A stretch of DNA of 64,000 bases from Bolinopsis microptera (lineage: Eukaryota > Ctenophora > Tentaculata > Lobata > Bolinopsidae), in NCBI RefSeq assembly GCF_026151205.1, contig NC_087083.1:1488001-1552000 (forward strand), in the 5' to 3' direction. Numbering within the stretch: position 1 is the first letter of the stretch; each line of letters begins with the position of its first letter. The notes beneath the pieces were generated by a model. The model did not search any database and was not told where the DNA came from. It saw only the letters and a program-made list of their open reading frames with translations. Positions 1-14,552 of the stretch are shown piece after piece. Made by a program: the position numbers and the translations under genes.

Positions 1-213
1 ATTGTGAGCAAAATAAGAATCTAATTCTCTCATTTGCCTTAGAGAACTGACTGTCAATTTTAAAACGGCATTGGTATAGCACGTGACTAATAAGGCCAAT
101 TTTACTTTTAACAACTTATCGATCCTTAGACTTCAAACTTATGTGACCAATTAAGCTGTTAGGTCTCTAACTCGTAGCAGAAAAATTCTTTTTGCCCGTA
201 CGAGCCTCTTCTA
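1..213 (+). mobile_element. 3' part of MITE-A (truncated by window edge)
   Basis: Matches the last ~215 bp of the complete element at 42,077-42,952, including 'tttgccttagag', 'atagcacgtgactaataaggcc', 'tatcgatccttaga' and the terminal inverted repeat read as 'tttgcccgtacgagcctctt' at 192-210. The 5' part lies outside the window. Confidence 0.75.
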
Positions 214-3200
214 AACGTTAATTAAATACAAATATTTGTACTTTTAAATTATCTTTGGTATTATCTTCACGATAACTTTAAACGATTAACTAAACTATAA
301 TCTATTACTCGAATCCTAAACACTTAAGCATGTTTTATTTCTGTAATAAAATTTTGTCTTGAGAAGAAATACGACTGCAACAAATAAAAATCATTTTGCA
401 TGCAATTATTGCGACAAAAATTATGTTGTTTGATTAACGATGTCATCTTCGCATTTCGCGATATGCATACTGCACCGGTGTTGCAAAACGATGCGCGGCG
501 CGGCCCAGTAGGCATCGCGCTACAATTATTTTGGAGGACTTCGCGCTTCGACTCGCGGCAAACTAGCCTTCTTGCTTCGCATCGTCGCTCGCTACCTGGG
601 GACCTCAGGCTATTATGATTAAGCTGAATGACAGGACTGAGCGCGGCCCAGTAACGTCTGTCGTTGCTCTGCTTACGGTTTTGATTTCGGTGCCGGGGTT
701 TCGGTTGACCATTGTTACTGATTTCAGGCCCGGCGCGCGCTACTTCGTAGCATGTGCCAATCGGGCATTTCGGAGAAAGCGGCGCGCGCTACTATACTTG
801 AAGAAATTCAAACGAGTCACATCCGTCAATGGGTTTCTGATTTCACATAGCCATGTGGCCTCCGGCAGGTTCGCGCGTACTGCAAGCGAGAGGGCTCTGG
901 TTAGAGCACGGTTTCGGTCGTTGATTACGTTTCTTTTTAAATATAAACATTGACACTATTTTTATTGTACTATTAATTTCACTCTACTATAGTAATAATT
1001 AGAAATTGATGACTATCCGTCTATCTTATGCTAGCCTAATAAAAAGAAACAGCAGATTCTGGTGAGAGCAAACACAGGCGTTTCCCGACGAAGGCAGTTG
1101 CACTAGGCCTATGAAGGATCTGACGACAGCCGGAAAGTCCCAGTTTAAAGCCCCACTCACCTCACAGAACTCCTTTGCGGAAAACGTGACGGTAAGTCGC
1201 GCTTCATTTCATTTGACACTAACCTGTTCCTAATCGGATATTAATCATATCAATCATTCCTATTATGGGCACATTGCTCCTGGGAAATGAGGTTTTTAAA
1301 CTTTTTACCTTGCACATTATTTATTAATTCCAAAATGATGAAATACTTCTATCGAGATTTGATTCACGATGTCAATCTTCGCAGTCGCCAGGTCGGTGAG
1401 GCATTTGACACACGCTGTAACCCTTTTTTAGGACGGGGCTTTTCTGGTTAATATTAGTTAGCTGCTAGTCTGTGCTTATGTGTTCTGGTTTTTTGTGTAT
1501 GCAAAATATCTAATTGTGCTTCGATATAATAGTTTATATTGTAATGTCCATATATATTATACGGTAAAATTACTTAAAGAACACCCCTGACTATCTTTTG
1601 ACTTTATTGAAAAACACGGTACTAAACCACTGCTACATGAACAACTTCTGAAAACTTGGTGTGAATAAGTGTACAACGTGCTAAACTGAAATTCAGGACT
1701 GACCAGTTGAAAAAAGGGCGAGCGTACAAGTGTCATTTTACTTAGAAAGTTCTAGTCAGTGATTTATTATTGGAGCCTGTCATTACCATCTCAATGCTCC
1801 TAAAATCCTTTAAATAATTGTTTGTTCCGTTATTCTTTTTCCTTCTCTTTTCCTAGTCATCCCTTTTAGTATTACGGTTCATGCTATAAATGGCTTACCC
1901 CAAAACAAAAAAAAAAAAGGGGGAACAATAAAAAGGGCTTAAAAAAACCCCCCCCCCCCCCCCCCCCCCCCACTAAAATTAATGATAAGGTTAAATTTAA
2001 ATCTTTAACCTTTTGGTGCTGTCTCAAAATAACATTAATTTAATATTATTATTATTAAGTACCACACAACACGTGGGCCGGAGATCGTTTGGCCATATAC
2101 CATAAAATCGAGTTAAACACCGCAATTCCAGTCGCAAGCTGGGACCACTACTAGCATAGGTCACAACATCTACAAAGCTGCCATATAGCCTGACTGACAC
2201 TTTCTCGATGACTGGACAATGTTTCTTCTTTTCCCCTTTAGACTACCAGATTAGTCATTTTAGCTTATGATTAATATTTATATTACCTATAGTTTACCTA
2301 GATTGCCTATGATCATATAACTAAAATTACGTGCTATCAATTACTAGTGCTGTCAAAACCGTTGTGATCTTCATCGTCCTTAGTTAGTGCGAAGTAAACG
2401 AGGGTGGTGTTCGGACAAACAATTTGGTATTCATTGATAAAATTTTCAAAATTTTTAATGATACGCCTTGATCAGTTCAGCTTTCGGGGTTTTCATGAAT
2501 CCAGACTGAAGAGGAACAGGATCTGTTCATCCTTTCTGATTTAATCACTCATTCTGAACAGGCAAGCTCTTTGAAACTGTTTTTCTGGCTTGAGTGACTC
2601 GACTTCCAAACAGCTTCACATAACTTTAAAACCAATCCAGAGAACAGTTAAAAATTTTAACAACTTGAAAAATATTTTTGGGTCCTCCAAATTCTTTCGA
2701 TCGGATCAAGCCCAACGCTGAAAAGCTCCACATGATCCATTCTTCAGCTTCTTATACAGTTCTGTTGCCCTTATCTGTATCATCATGGTAAAAACTGCTA
2801 TACAGGGCCCCTCTTTACACGTACAGCAAAAAACCTTAACTGATAACAGGCTCCAAAATGAAACGTGAGCAAAGGTAACTATTAAAATTTTCATTTACGT
2901 GATCAACCATCAGTGAAACACATGATAAAACGTTTTGTAATGTTTACCCATATCCAACAACCCGCATTCTGTTTTATTTCTTTGTTAAGAATGTAGGAAA
3001 TTTTAATAAGTAGGAATTTTTGACAAAAGTTAGGAAATCGAGTGCCATCGAGACTTTTCGAAAATATTTCAGTCGGAAATTAAGTGAAGTGCAGATAAAA
3101 GTAGCTGGACCGTTATTTAAATGTCCTCAGTCAGGGATCCACTGATCCAGTCTACTCAAATTTCGTTTCCACAGACCAAAGATTGTTGCTATTAGCTACA

Positions 3201-6200
3201 ATAATCCTGTGCATCAAGTAACCACTAACCAGATGGCTAATTATTGGGGCCATTTTCGAGTACACGACATAAATATTTGTCATTATTACTGTATAACATT
3301 TTACCATCTACTTATTGTCTATGAAACCGGACATTCATACAGTGTCACCCAGTGTCACCCAGGCATCAGAGGCATGTAGACAGGGGGGGGGGCTGGCCCG
3401 GGGGGGGGGGGGGGGGGGACGGAGGGGGGGGGGTGGGTTTTCGTTTTTTTTGCTGTTTTCCCTACCTAGGGGGGGAAAAATCGGAATAAATCGAACCCCA
3501 GAAAAAAAGATAAAGCCCCTATGTCCCATCGGGTCCGCACCTGGTAATGGGCTGTGTGTGTTTATGGTCTGCAAGTCAGTCAAAGATTTGAACTCGTGGA
3601 AAATTAGTAAAATATCTGGTCATAACTTCCAAGCAAACATACTAGGAAGATCTTCTATAAATACGTCAATAGAGTCCCCTAGGACAGTAGTGAGGAAATG
3701 TAAAAATCTTAAGACGATGCGGTGAAGTTTACCAAATTTACGTGGAGTACTGATTCTTTGCAATCCCAGTGTATTGCTGTCTACAAGATTTCTTAATGCC
3801 AAAATGTCGTCTAAAACACCTTTTTCGCAAAAAAATTTTTCGGGGGGCTACGCCCCCTAGGCCCCCGCCAAAGGGGCTCCGCCCCAGCCCGCCACAGCTT
3901 GCTCGCTTCGCACGCTGCGCAGGCTGGATTGGGAGGACGCCCCCTCCTAAGAAAAATCCTGGGGCTACGTCCATGGGCCTAGCCTATGAATCATACGAAT
4001 CAACCTAAGTTGAGGTAGCTATCACATTAGGACCTTAACGGGTGGAAAACATTTTTGCCCAACTTATACTCTTGATACTTCATGCTGTCTCCTATTTTGT
4101 GTTTAGTTAAGCCAAGTGGTTCAGACAATTTATCCCAAAAAAATTGAAATCATGAAAATAGTATACTAAAAATCGCTTCACCATTGTCAGATTCGTTCAG
4201 GCGGCCAAATCTCGTTAAATTTCCAACAAATTTTCGGGGGCTTCGCCCCAAAAGTAACCTGGATTATCTATTAAAAAAGCATCCGTGCCCTACAAAAGTT
4301 AAAAATCGAGAATCTGGAAATCCGCCCATGAAAAATCTTTGAAATCCGCTGCGAATACAAAGACTTTTTATGCGAGCGGGCACAGAAAACAAAAATTTGA
4401 GCATGTAAGGAAATTAAAAAATTTTTTTGGATCTGGTGTAAATAACTCTTTTGCTGCTAAGGCGCCGGCACGCGCTGGGTCCACATGGTTATACAGCGTG
4501 TAGCAAACACAGCGCTGGAAAAATATAAGATGCATTGAGCTAATATTCATATAAGCGGTGCGCCGCGCTAAACTAAAACCATAAACATTAAATTGTACTA
4601 TTGACAGATTATTTTTTCAAACGAGTTTTGCGAACTATAATCTGACATGCTGACTTCGAGGATATAACATTATACCGTGCAGTTCAAATGTATGTGAGTC
4701 AAGCGCTTAACCAAAAGCCTTGGCAAAAAGAGCCAGTTGCCTGCAAGAGCTTTACTAGCCCCGATTTACCACTTTTGGAGCACAAAACTCAAAACCTAAA
4801 AAACCGGCCAAGCACAAAGTATGTTATCGCCACGAAATTTTTTTTTATTATTTTTTTGGGGGTGGATGATTCCCAAAATATTTATCAGCACGAGGCACTA
4901 ATTAATACGAAGTTCATATCGAATTTTAGATATGCCATGGATCGTTTACAACCATATCTAAAAGGATATTAAAGACAAAATCATATTTGGTTGTAGGTAT
5001 AAATCGATATTAATCAATTATTTCAAATAGTAATTGTGTTTTGATAATTATTACTATTGAGTTACTTCGATTGAAATATTAAACACTATTACAATACATT
5101 TCAAAAAACAATCGGCCGGGGACACGAAAGGAGAGGGGACAAACACATCACACGGACGGAAACTGCTGCTGTTGACGAGTATTCTGATATTATTAAATAT
5201 GTCTCTCATGTTCATTAAAATAGGGTTGATCATACTTCTATAGTATATTGGGCTGACACAGAAGCTGCAATGTTACATGGGGTCCAAAACGGGAAGTGTG
5301 ATACAACTTATTTTCGCGTTAGTAGTAAGCGCTACAAAATATAAAATATAAGAATAAAATGCAACATGCCTGCCGTTTCCGGAATATCGGCGCGCGCAAT
5401 TCATTATCTGGCGCGGTAAATCCGCTGGGTATGAATTGATAAAGTTATACATGTTTTAAGTTTTCGCGGCGCTACTGTTTACACAATATATTGTGAGTCG
5501 TCCCTACGTTCCAGACGACACTCCAGACAAGTCCAGACAATCAGTGTCAGCGGCTGAGCTGATCAGTGTTCTGTGTAATATGCGTGAAATATATAGATTC
5601 TATGTTTGAATGTGGTGTGTATGTGTGTGTTATTTTGTGTGTGTAGTATGAAATCTAATATGACTAGTGAGTGTGGTTCTTATTATAGGCACATGTATTT
5701 CCAGAAAGTTGCGTTGACCATTCATCAGAGTTCTTCAGCTTTTGAGCATGAGACAAAGCACATAAACTTTATGAATATTTCACCTTTAGGGAAATGTTAA
5801 TCGAAAATCACAGTAAGGTTGAAGAGAGAATGGCTGCAACATCTGGCCAGTTTCTTAGAGTCATTATACACTACCCCTCCGGTTTCGGTAAGTTTTGAAA
5901 TATTGCATTGAATAGATTTTAAAGAAAGTTTGCTGTCGCAGTGATGGCTGCTGTAAGCGATCCAGTTTATACTCAACAGATAATACTCGTTTGAGTTATT
6001 GACTTCTTACTTACTTCATGTTTGTCATGGTAATACATCGGTGCTGGTTATTGGATCGTGCCAGTGTGAGGTTACTTGTAGTTGTACTTATTCACTGAAA
6101 CCAGGTATTGAAATCGGAAAATTACAATGATCTATTACATAGAATAACCTACCGGGGGATGTCGTTAAGATAAAAGTATATAAAAATAGGCTGAATCACA

Positions 6201-6555
6201 CCCTCTCTTCAAAAGTTGCCAAACCCCAGTCTATATGAAAAATTTCAAGCCAGTTAACATCGTATAAGCGTTAACACTGTTCACTAAATTAAAAGAATTA
6301 ATAATAGCATAGTCTTGTTTGAGACTATTTCAAATACCAACAGATATCGAAAAAAATAAAATAATTTAAAAATGAACTGATAAATCTCTCAAAATCAAAA
6401 GTGTTCTTCCTTACCTTCTAGGAAAACATTTTCATAAAACCCCTATCAAAATCGGTCAAGAACAATCATAAAACATTCAATACTCCTAAAAACCCATATA
6501 ATTGGCGGGTACACACGTGTTTAGGCAAACTATCAAGGTATCAACTACTAACATT
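1..6555 (+). repeat. Left arm of giant palindrome P1
   Basis: This ~6.5 kb arm is repeated as its reverse complement at 6,568-13,000. Matching landmarks: a poly-G block after 'tgtagacag' at ~3,376 pairs with 'ctgtctaca' at ~9,630; 'ccttgcacat' at ~1,310 pairs with 'atgtgcaagg' at ~11,643; and the 'cactccagac' region near 5,520 pairs with ~7,600. The arms differ by many substitutions, small indels and homopolymer-length changes. A run of 24 C at 1,948-1,971 has no matching G run in the other arm. I see no convincing protein-coding gene; the short open frames here are not conserved between arms. Confidence 0.85.
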
Positions 6556-6592
6556 ACACACTAGGTTTAATGTTATTTGTTGATACCTTGAT
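6530..6592. repeat. Centre of palindrome P1 (hairpin turn)
   Basis: The sequence 'atcaaggtatcaac' at ~6,532 returns as 'gttgataccttgat' ending ~6,592, with inner 'taacatt'/'aatgtta' and a spacer of about 13 nt. This is the fold-back point from which both arms extend outward. The short spacer would let single strands snap back into a very long hairpin. Confidence 0.85.
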
Positions 6593-9500
6593 TGTTTTCT
6601 AAAACGTTTGTTCGCCGCTATTTATCTGGTTTTTAGGACGTTCTTGAATTATATATGATTGTTCTTGACCTAATTTGATATGTTGTTTAATGCCAATGTT
6701 TTCGCGAAAGACTGAGAACACTTTTGTTTTTGAGGATTTATCAAGTTCATATTTTCACACAATATTTTATTTTTACGATATCTGTAGGGTATTCTGAAAA
6801 GACTCAAACTAACTGAAGTCTTTATTAATTTTTATCTTCTTGCACATGTTAACCTTATCGATTTAACTGGGCTTGAAATTTTCATCTAGAATTGGGTTTT
6901 TCAACTTTTGAAGAGCGGGTGTGTGTCATGCCTATTTTAGTACTATAATCTAAACCGACATCCCCTTTAGGTTCATCTATGTCAATACACGAGTCATTGT
7001 AAGTTGTTCACTTCATTACCTGGTTTCAATGCCTAGTACACCCTACACGACTCACACAGGCACAATCCAATAACCAAGCACCGAAGTTATTACCAATGAG
7101 GCATACATGAAGTAAGTAAGAAGTCATAACTCAAACGCTTATATCTTGTTGCGTCTAAACTGGTCGCTACGCCGCTCCATCACTGCGCCTACAGCACTTT
7201 CTATAAAATTCAATTCAAGCACTCTTTCAAACCTTACAGATAAGCCGGAGGGGGGTAGTTTCACATGGGACTCTTAAATGGCCAGATGTTGCTGCCATTC
7301 TATTCATCAACTTACTGTCAATTTGCTGATACACATATCCTAAAAGTGAAATGATCATTTTAACGTTATGTGCTTGTCTCATGCTCAAAACGCTGGAACC
7401 TGAGAAAGGTCAGCACTCACCTTTCATGGCAATGACATGTGCCATAATATCTCACCACACCCACTAGTTCCATAACGATTTATCCAACCCACCAAACTAC
7501 ACCACAATACACACCACAATCCAACACATCGAAACTATTAATTCACGCATATTAACAGAACACTGATCAGTCATCCGCTTTACACTGATGTTGGACTAGT
7601 CTTGGAGTGTTCGTCTGGAACGTGGGACGGACTCACAAATCTATTGTGTAACACGTAGCGCGGCGCACCTTAAACATAGTATAACTTTATCATTTCATTA
7701 CCAGCGTGATTTACCGCGCCAGACAAATGAAATGGCGCCGCGCTATATCCGTACACTCGCAGTCATTTTGCATTTATCTCTTATATTTTATAATTTGGTA
7801 TCTCATCATACGACGCGCAAATAAGTTGAATCACACACCCCGGTATTGGACCCCAATGTTACTTGCAGCACCTGAGACAGCCCACATTACTCTAGACGTC
7901 TGGATCACCCCAACATTTCACTGCCAGGGACCCTAAATACTATACACAGATACTACGTCCCAGCAGCCGTTTCGTCCGTATGATGTGTTGACCATCTCTA
8001 TCTGTGTCCCGTCGTTTTGTTTTGTGAATGTATGGTAATAGTGTTTTAATATATAAATCGAAGGTAACTCAAAAGTTCATCATAACAAACACAAATCCTC
8101 ATTTCAATCTTGATATACTATCGATATATCACCCCACCCTAAACCTTACAAATATCTTTAATACCCTTTTCTATATGTGTTAAACACCCATCCAAGGCCT
8201 ATCAAACTTCGTCATGAACTTCGTCTTCTTAGTGCGGAGTGATAAATAATTTGGAATCAATCCACCCAATCGTGGCGATAACATACTTTTTGTGCTTGGC
8301 GGTTTTAGGTTGAGTTTGTTGCTCCAAAAAGAGGTAAATCGGGTGCTAGTAAAGCTCTTGCAGGCAACTGGCTCCTTTTGCCAACTGCTTTTGGTATAAG
8401 CGCTGACTCAACATTTGGAACTGGCACGGGTATAATTGTAATATCCTACGAAGTCAGCTTGTCATATTATTTCGCAAAACCTCGTTTAAATATCTTGCAC
8501 TATTTACAATGTAATGTTTTGGTATTAGGTTTAGGCGCGGCGCACGCTTATATTGATATAGTCACTCATCTTATATTTTCAGCGCTGTGTTGCTACACGC
8601 TGTATAACATGGTGGACCCAGCGCGGGTGCCGCGCTTCGCAGCAAAAGTGTTATTTACCCAATATCCAGAAAAATTTTTAATTTCCTACATTCTCAATTT
8701 TTTGTTTTCTGTGGCCCGCTCGCATAAAAAGTCTTTGTCTTCGCGCGGTTCAAAGATTTTCATGGCGGATTCCGATCTCGATTTTACTTTTTTGGGCCGG
8801 ATGCTTTTTAATAGATAATCCTAGGTTACTTTTGGGGGCGAAGCCCCCGAAAATTTTGGAAATTTAAAACTAGATTTGGGCCTCTGGAACGAATCTGACA
8901 ATGGAGAACGATTTTAGTATACTATATTTTTTTTTTTCCTGATTTCAATTTTTATTGGGATAAATTGTCTGAACTGGCTTAACTAAAGCACAAATAGGAC
9001 GGACCGCATGAAGTATCAAGAGTTTATAATTTTGGCAAAAATGTTTTCACCGGATTTAATGTCTTAATGTGATTAGCTACCTCAACTTAGGTGATTCGGT
9101 ATGAATTCATAGGCTGATGCCCAGGGACGTAGCCAGGATTTTTCTTGAGGGGGGCTGTCTCCAATCCAGCTGACGCAGCGAGCGAAGCGAGCAAGCCAGT
9201 GGCAGGGGTCTGGGCGGAGCCCTTGGGGGGGGCTAGGGGGGCGTAGCCCCCGGAAAATTTTTGCAGAAAAGGGTGTTTAGACGACATTTGGGCATTAAAG
9301 AATTTTGTAGGACAGCAATAAACTGGGATTAAAGAATCAAGTACTCACGTAAAATTTGTAACACTTCACCACATCGCTCTTAAGATATTTACATTTCCTA
9401 CGGTCTAGGGGACACTATTGGACTATTTATAGACGTCTTCTAGATGTTTGCTTGGATGTTATGACAGCTATTTACTAATCCACAGTTCAAATCTTTGACT

Positions 9501-12500
9501 GACTGCAGTCATAAAACTCAGGCCAGTTACAGGCGACCATGGGGACTCGGGGGCTTATCTTTTTTTCGGGGTCGGATTTATTCCGATTTTTCCCCCTAAC
9601 CCCCCCTCCCCCCCCGGCCCCCCCCTGTCTACATGCCTGCTGATGCCTGGGTGACACTGGGGTACAATGTAGACATATCCGGTTTCATCGACTAGATCGT
9701 CGATAGTACACATGTAATAAAGTCATAATGACAACTATTTATGCTCGTGTACGCGAAAACGCCCCAATAATTAGCATTCTGGTTAGTGGTACTTGATGAA
9801 CAGATTTTGTAGCTAATCGCACACAAACTTTGGTCTGTGAAACGAAATTTGATAGACTAGCTCAGTGGAGCCCTTACTGCGGAATTTAAATAACGGTCCA
9901 GCACACTTTTAGTCTGCTCTTTACTTAAATTCCTACTGAAATATTATCGAAATTCTCAGAGTAGGGCTCTCGAATTTCCAAGTTTTGTCAAAAATTCCTC
10001 ACTTGTTAAAATTTCCTACATTCTTAGAATACGAGAATGGGGTTTTTGGATATGGGTAACACTGACAAAACGTTTATCAGTTGTTGTCATGATGGTTGAT
10101 CAGCGAAATGAAAATTATAATAGTTACTTGCTCACGTGTTCATTTTGGAAGCTCTGTTTTTCATAAAGTTATTTTGATGTAGTGTAAAGCGGGGCCCGTA
10201 TAAGCAGTTTTTACCATGATGAAAAACAGATAGGGCATCAGAAGCTGTATAAGAAGCTGGAGAGAATGGAACATGTGGAGCTTTCAGCGTTTGGCTGATC
10301 CGATCGAAAAGAATGGAGGAACCCAAAAATATTATTCAAGTTTTTAAAATTTTACACTGTTCTCTAGGATTGGGTTTAAAGTTATTGAAGCTGTTGGGAA
10401 GTACGCTTCACTCAAGCTCAGAAAACAGTTTCCAAAGAGCTTGCTCGTGTTCAGAATGAGTGATTAATCAGAAAGGACTGACAGATCTATTCCCTCTTCA
10501 GTCTGGGATCAGAAAAACCCCGAAAGCTGAATGTATCAGTCGTATTCATAAAATTTGGAAAATTTGGTCTTCATGAATTAACCAAATTGTTTGACCGAAC
10601 ACCCAACCTTCCTTTTACCTTAGCACTAACTAAGGACTAAGAAAGATCACAAGGATTGCCAGCACTAGTAATTGGCTTATAACGGTACTTTTAGTTAATG
10701 AGGTCATATGCATTCTAGGTAAACTATAGGTAAAAATATATATTAATCATAAGCTAAAGGTACTAATCTTAGTATTCTAAATGGGGAAAAGAGAAACATA
10801 GTCAGTCAGTCGGAGAAAATTGTCAGTCAGGCTATATGGCAGCTATGTAGATGTTGATGACTATGCTAGTAGTGGTCCCTGGCTTGCGACTGGACTTGCG
10901 GTGTTAATCGATTTAATGGTATACCAAACGGATCCACCTCCCACTTGTGTTTGGTTACTTAATAATAATAATAAAAATTAATGTTATTTTGATACCGACA
11001 CCCAAAGGTTAACTAATTTAAATTTTAACCCTTATGCATTAATAGTGTTAGCTGTAGCCATTTAAGCAAGAATCTCTAAAACTAAAAGGGGGAGAACAAA
11101 GGAACAGAGGAGAAAAAGAATACCGGACCAACACTTACTTAAAGTATTTATCGGAGCATTAGATATTGTAATTACAAGCTCCAATAAAAAAATCACTGAC
11201 ACAAACTTCCTTAAATTAAAAATGACACCTTGGTACGCTCGCCCATTTTCACTGGTCAGTCTGACTTCAGTTTCCGTTGTACACTTATTCACCCAAGTTC
11301 AGAATTTGTCAAAGTTTAGCCAGAGTTAGTACCGTTTTTCAATAAAATCAAAAGCTTCAGGGGGGGAGTTCTTTAAGTAATTATTACCGTATAAAATATA
11401 TGACCTTACAATTAAAAACTATTATATCGATACTCTATTATATATTTGCTACAAAAAAAACCCGAAAAACACAATTAAGCACAGACTAGCAAGCAAACTC
11501 AATATTAACAGACAGCCACGTCTAAAAAAAAGGGGTTACAGGTGTGTCAATGCCTCACCGACCTGGGCGAATTGCGAAGGATTGAAATCGTGAATTCAAA
11601 TCTCGACTATAAGTATTCATCAATTTAGGGAATTCTAAATAATGTGCAAGGTAAAAATTTTAAAACTCATATCCCAGGAGCATGTTCCATAATGATGTGC
11701 TATGATGATATTAATTAATAACCGAATATTAACAGTTTAGTGTCAAATGAAATGAAGCTCGACTTTACCGTCCCGTTTCCGCAAAGGAGTTCTGTTGAGG
11801 TGTATGGGGACTTTAAACTGGGACTTCGGCTTGTCGGCAGATCCTTCATATGCATAGTGCAACTTCCTTCTTTCAGGAAAAGCCTGTTGTTTGCTCTCAC
11901 CAGGAATCTTGCTGTTTCTTTATGCGGCTTGCATAAGAAAGACGGTATTCGATCATTTCTCACTTTTATTATATTAGAGTGAAAATAATGTAAAATATAA
12001 AATATAGTCAAATTGTTCTACTTAAAAAAGAAAAAACGTAATCAACGACCGGCACCTAGCTCTAACCAGAGCCCTCTCGCTTGCAGTAGCGCGCGACCGC
12101 CTTAGGCACATGGCTATGTGAAACGAAACTTGACGGATGTTACTCGTTTGCATTTCTTCGAAGTAAAGTAGGCGCGCGCCGCTTTCTTCTCGAAATGGCC
12201 CGATGGCAAGTGCTACGAAGTAGCGCGCGCCGGCCCTGGAACCAACTTTTTTTCCATATTTATCACAATGGTCAACCGAAACCCTGCACCGTAATCAACC
12301 GTAAGCGAGCAACGCTCGACGTTACTGGCCGCGCTCAGTCTGTCATTCCGCCTAATTCGATAATAGCCTGAGGTCCCCAGGTCGCGATCGACGAAGCGAC
12401 GCAAGAATGCTAGTTTGCGCGGCGCGTCGAAGCGGCGAAGTCCTCCAAAATAATTGTAGCGCGATGCACTTATGGGCGCGCCCGCCGCATCTTTTTGCAA

Positions 12501-13000
12501 CCACAGTTGCAGTATGCAAATCGGCGAAATGCGAAGACTTGACATCGTTAATCAAACAACATAATTTGGTCGCAAAATTGCATGCAAAATTGATTTTTAT
12601 TTGTTGCATTTTATTTTTCTCCAATACAAATTTATACAAAATAAAAACATGCTTTAGTGTTTAGGTTCGAGTAATAGGATAAAAGATAGTTAATCGGTTA
12701 TAAAGTTATCGTGAAGATAATACAAAGATTAATTTAAGTACAAAGTATTAGTTTTCACTTTTAGAGAGGCTCTTACGGGCAAACAGAGTGTTTTTTGTAC
12801 GAGTTTAGAGAACAACCCCCTTACAACCCGGGGGGGGCTAATTGTACACAATAGTAAGATGTTACGGGATCGATAATATGTTAAAGACAGTATAAAAGGC
12901 CTTATTAGTCACGTGCTATACCAATGACCGCGTTTTAACTTTGACAGTCTAACTTTTTTTTTCCCTTTTCTTAAGGCAAAAGAGTAATTTATTCATATTT
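6568..13000 (-). repeat. Right arm of giant palindrome P1
   Basis: Reverse complement of the left arm, diverged by frequent small indels and substitutions. Its outer end (12,530-13,000) is also the outer end of palindrome P2, so the two palindromes are chained through a shared segment. No coding sequence is supported; open frames near 8,378-8,818 and 12,213-12,545 are not preserved in the partner arm. Confidence 0.85.
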
Positions 13001-13649
13001 TGTCAGCAATAAGATCACATTATTTCTATTTGGGGTGAAAATATGAGCTAGAACGGACATAATCTCGCTGAGTTATTAGCTGTTTGAAATTTAGATGAAA
13101 CGCGCGGGTGCCCAATTGATAACAATTCAAATACTTTTGCGCGTAGTGCGCGTCGGTAAATTTGGCAAAAAACGCTTGCGGAGTGACAATATTCAAACTT
13201 CGATAAAGTTATGAAGTGGGTACTTCTCGGAAAGGAAAAATTTAGGCAACCCCGATGTGACTATTTTTGGGTATTTTTATACAACTGCAAAAAATTATTC
13301 AAAAAACTTTCACGCAAAAAAGTCAAAATTTTACAATTTTTTAGGGTTTTGCCTGCACTAAAATAGAGGGATTTTTAAAAAATTTTTTAACCTCTGTGCG
13401 GCTGTCTTTTGCTACCTTCATGCCCTTTTGAGCCATGCCAAACCAAAATTTACATGCTCAAAATTATCAAAAACATGCTTTTTTGGCCTATTTTTTGGCC
13501 CCAAAATCGGTTTTTGCAATTTAACGGTGTAACTCAATCCAATCATTTTGAAACTACTTTTAATCGATCTCCGGTCAAAAATCGTCTGTAACGGTGTATC
13601 TGGGGTCCATAGCGTATTCGAGCAGACAATGCCCGTAAGAGCCTTACTA
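12761..13649 (-). mobile_element. MITE-A copy, minus orientation
   Basis: About 0.89 kb, bounded by 'gaggctcttacgggca' at the left and 'tgcccgtaagagcc' at 13,630-13,643. It aligns in reverse to the copies at 26,413 and 42,077. No open frame encodes a transposase. The terminal inverted repeat and absence of coding capacity make this a non-autonomous DNA transposon. The target duplication is unclear; a flanking TA is compatible with a Tc1/mariner-like mechanism. Confidence 0.7.
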
Positions 13650-14266
13650 TTTAAATGCTTACATTACCATTAAAATCTGAAAATTAGTACACAGACCGGT
13701 CAAATTAATTTTCGCCCTGGTTTACACTATAAATATATTGTTGTGGGGTCTGGTAAAGTGACACGTTGGACCAAACTATAAGTTACCTGATTTAAGTACA
13801 CACCAGGGTTTCAACACATTTTTATCGATAATTTATCGAATGAAATTAGCACACAAGTGCTGTACTGGAACCTGGAACATTTACACCAATTAGTTCTATC
13901 AACAAACAAGTGAATGGGAAGAAGCAAATACTTTCTCCAAAAAGTTAGCTGATAAAATTCCTAGAAAATTCGGTCAAAGATATTGTGAGGCAATGATTTT
14001 TATCAGGAAAAGAGTAAGATTTGACCTATTGAGAAACAAACAGTCATAAGTTTTTAGAGGAGAAATATTTGAAAAGTAGTATGCAGTAAAAATAGAGACT
14101 TAGATATAAATTTAGAACCAGTAATTGGAATTGGCTACTTTTCCTATCCTACTTAATGCCATCATGTGCATATAGCAGTAGAAATGCGACTCACTAGGAC
14201 CACTGAGCAAATCGGCGTAAAATGGGTCGAAAAGCCAGAATGGGACACTCGAGTCCTTGATCTTGT

Positions 14267-14552
14267 CAGTGGCGTAAACGTTGCCTGTTGGCGCCCCCCT
14301 GCGAAAAGGCGCCCCCTGTTGGCGCCCCTCCCCTTTTGGTGCCCTCTCCCAAAATTGAACAAATTAGGTGATTTTAGAGGATACGCCGGTAAAATCTCTA
14401 AAAACAAGAGTGTATTCTAGAGCAAACACGCGCAGTTTTGCTAGTCTTTAGATAAGTTTTCGAAAAATGTCCCACATTCAAACGACGATTTGGCGCCCCC
14501 CTAAGACGGCGCCCCCCTGCCAGGGGGTCAAGCAGGGCCCTTCGTTCGCCTG
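14267..14552 (+). mobile_element. hAT-like MITE, copy 1
   Basis: Starts CAGTGGCGTAAACG, a form typical of hAT-type termini, and ends near 'cgttcgcctg', a decayed version of the inverted terminus. The flanks share 'atcttgt' (with GATCTTGT on the left), consistent with an 8 bp duplication. The interior is rich in GGCGCCCCCC motifs. Noncoding. The mirrored copy at 25,505-25,791 has better-preserved ends. Confidence 0.65.

Noticed and set aside
615-953. 112-codon frame in the P1 arm
   Set aside because: The mirrored copy (12,030-12,360) is interrupted differently and related fragments at 31,260 and 42,000 do not keep the frame, so it looks like noncoding repeat.
3315-4008. Frames of 79-136 codons with R/G/P-rich stretches
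   Set aside because: They cross poly-G and GC-rich repeat sequence and are not preserved in the mirrored arm at ~9,000-9,700.
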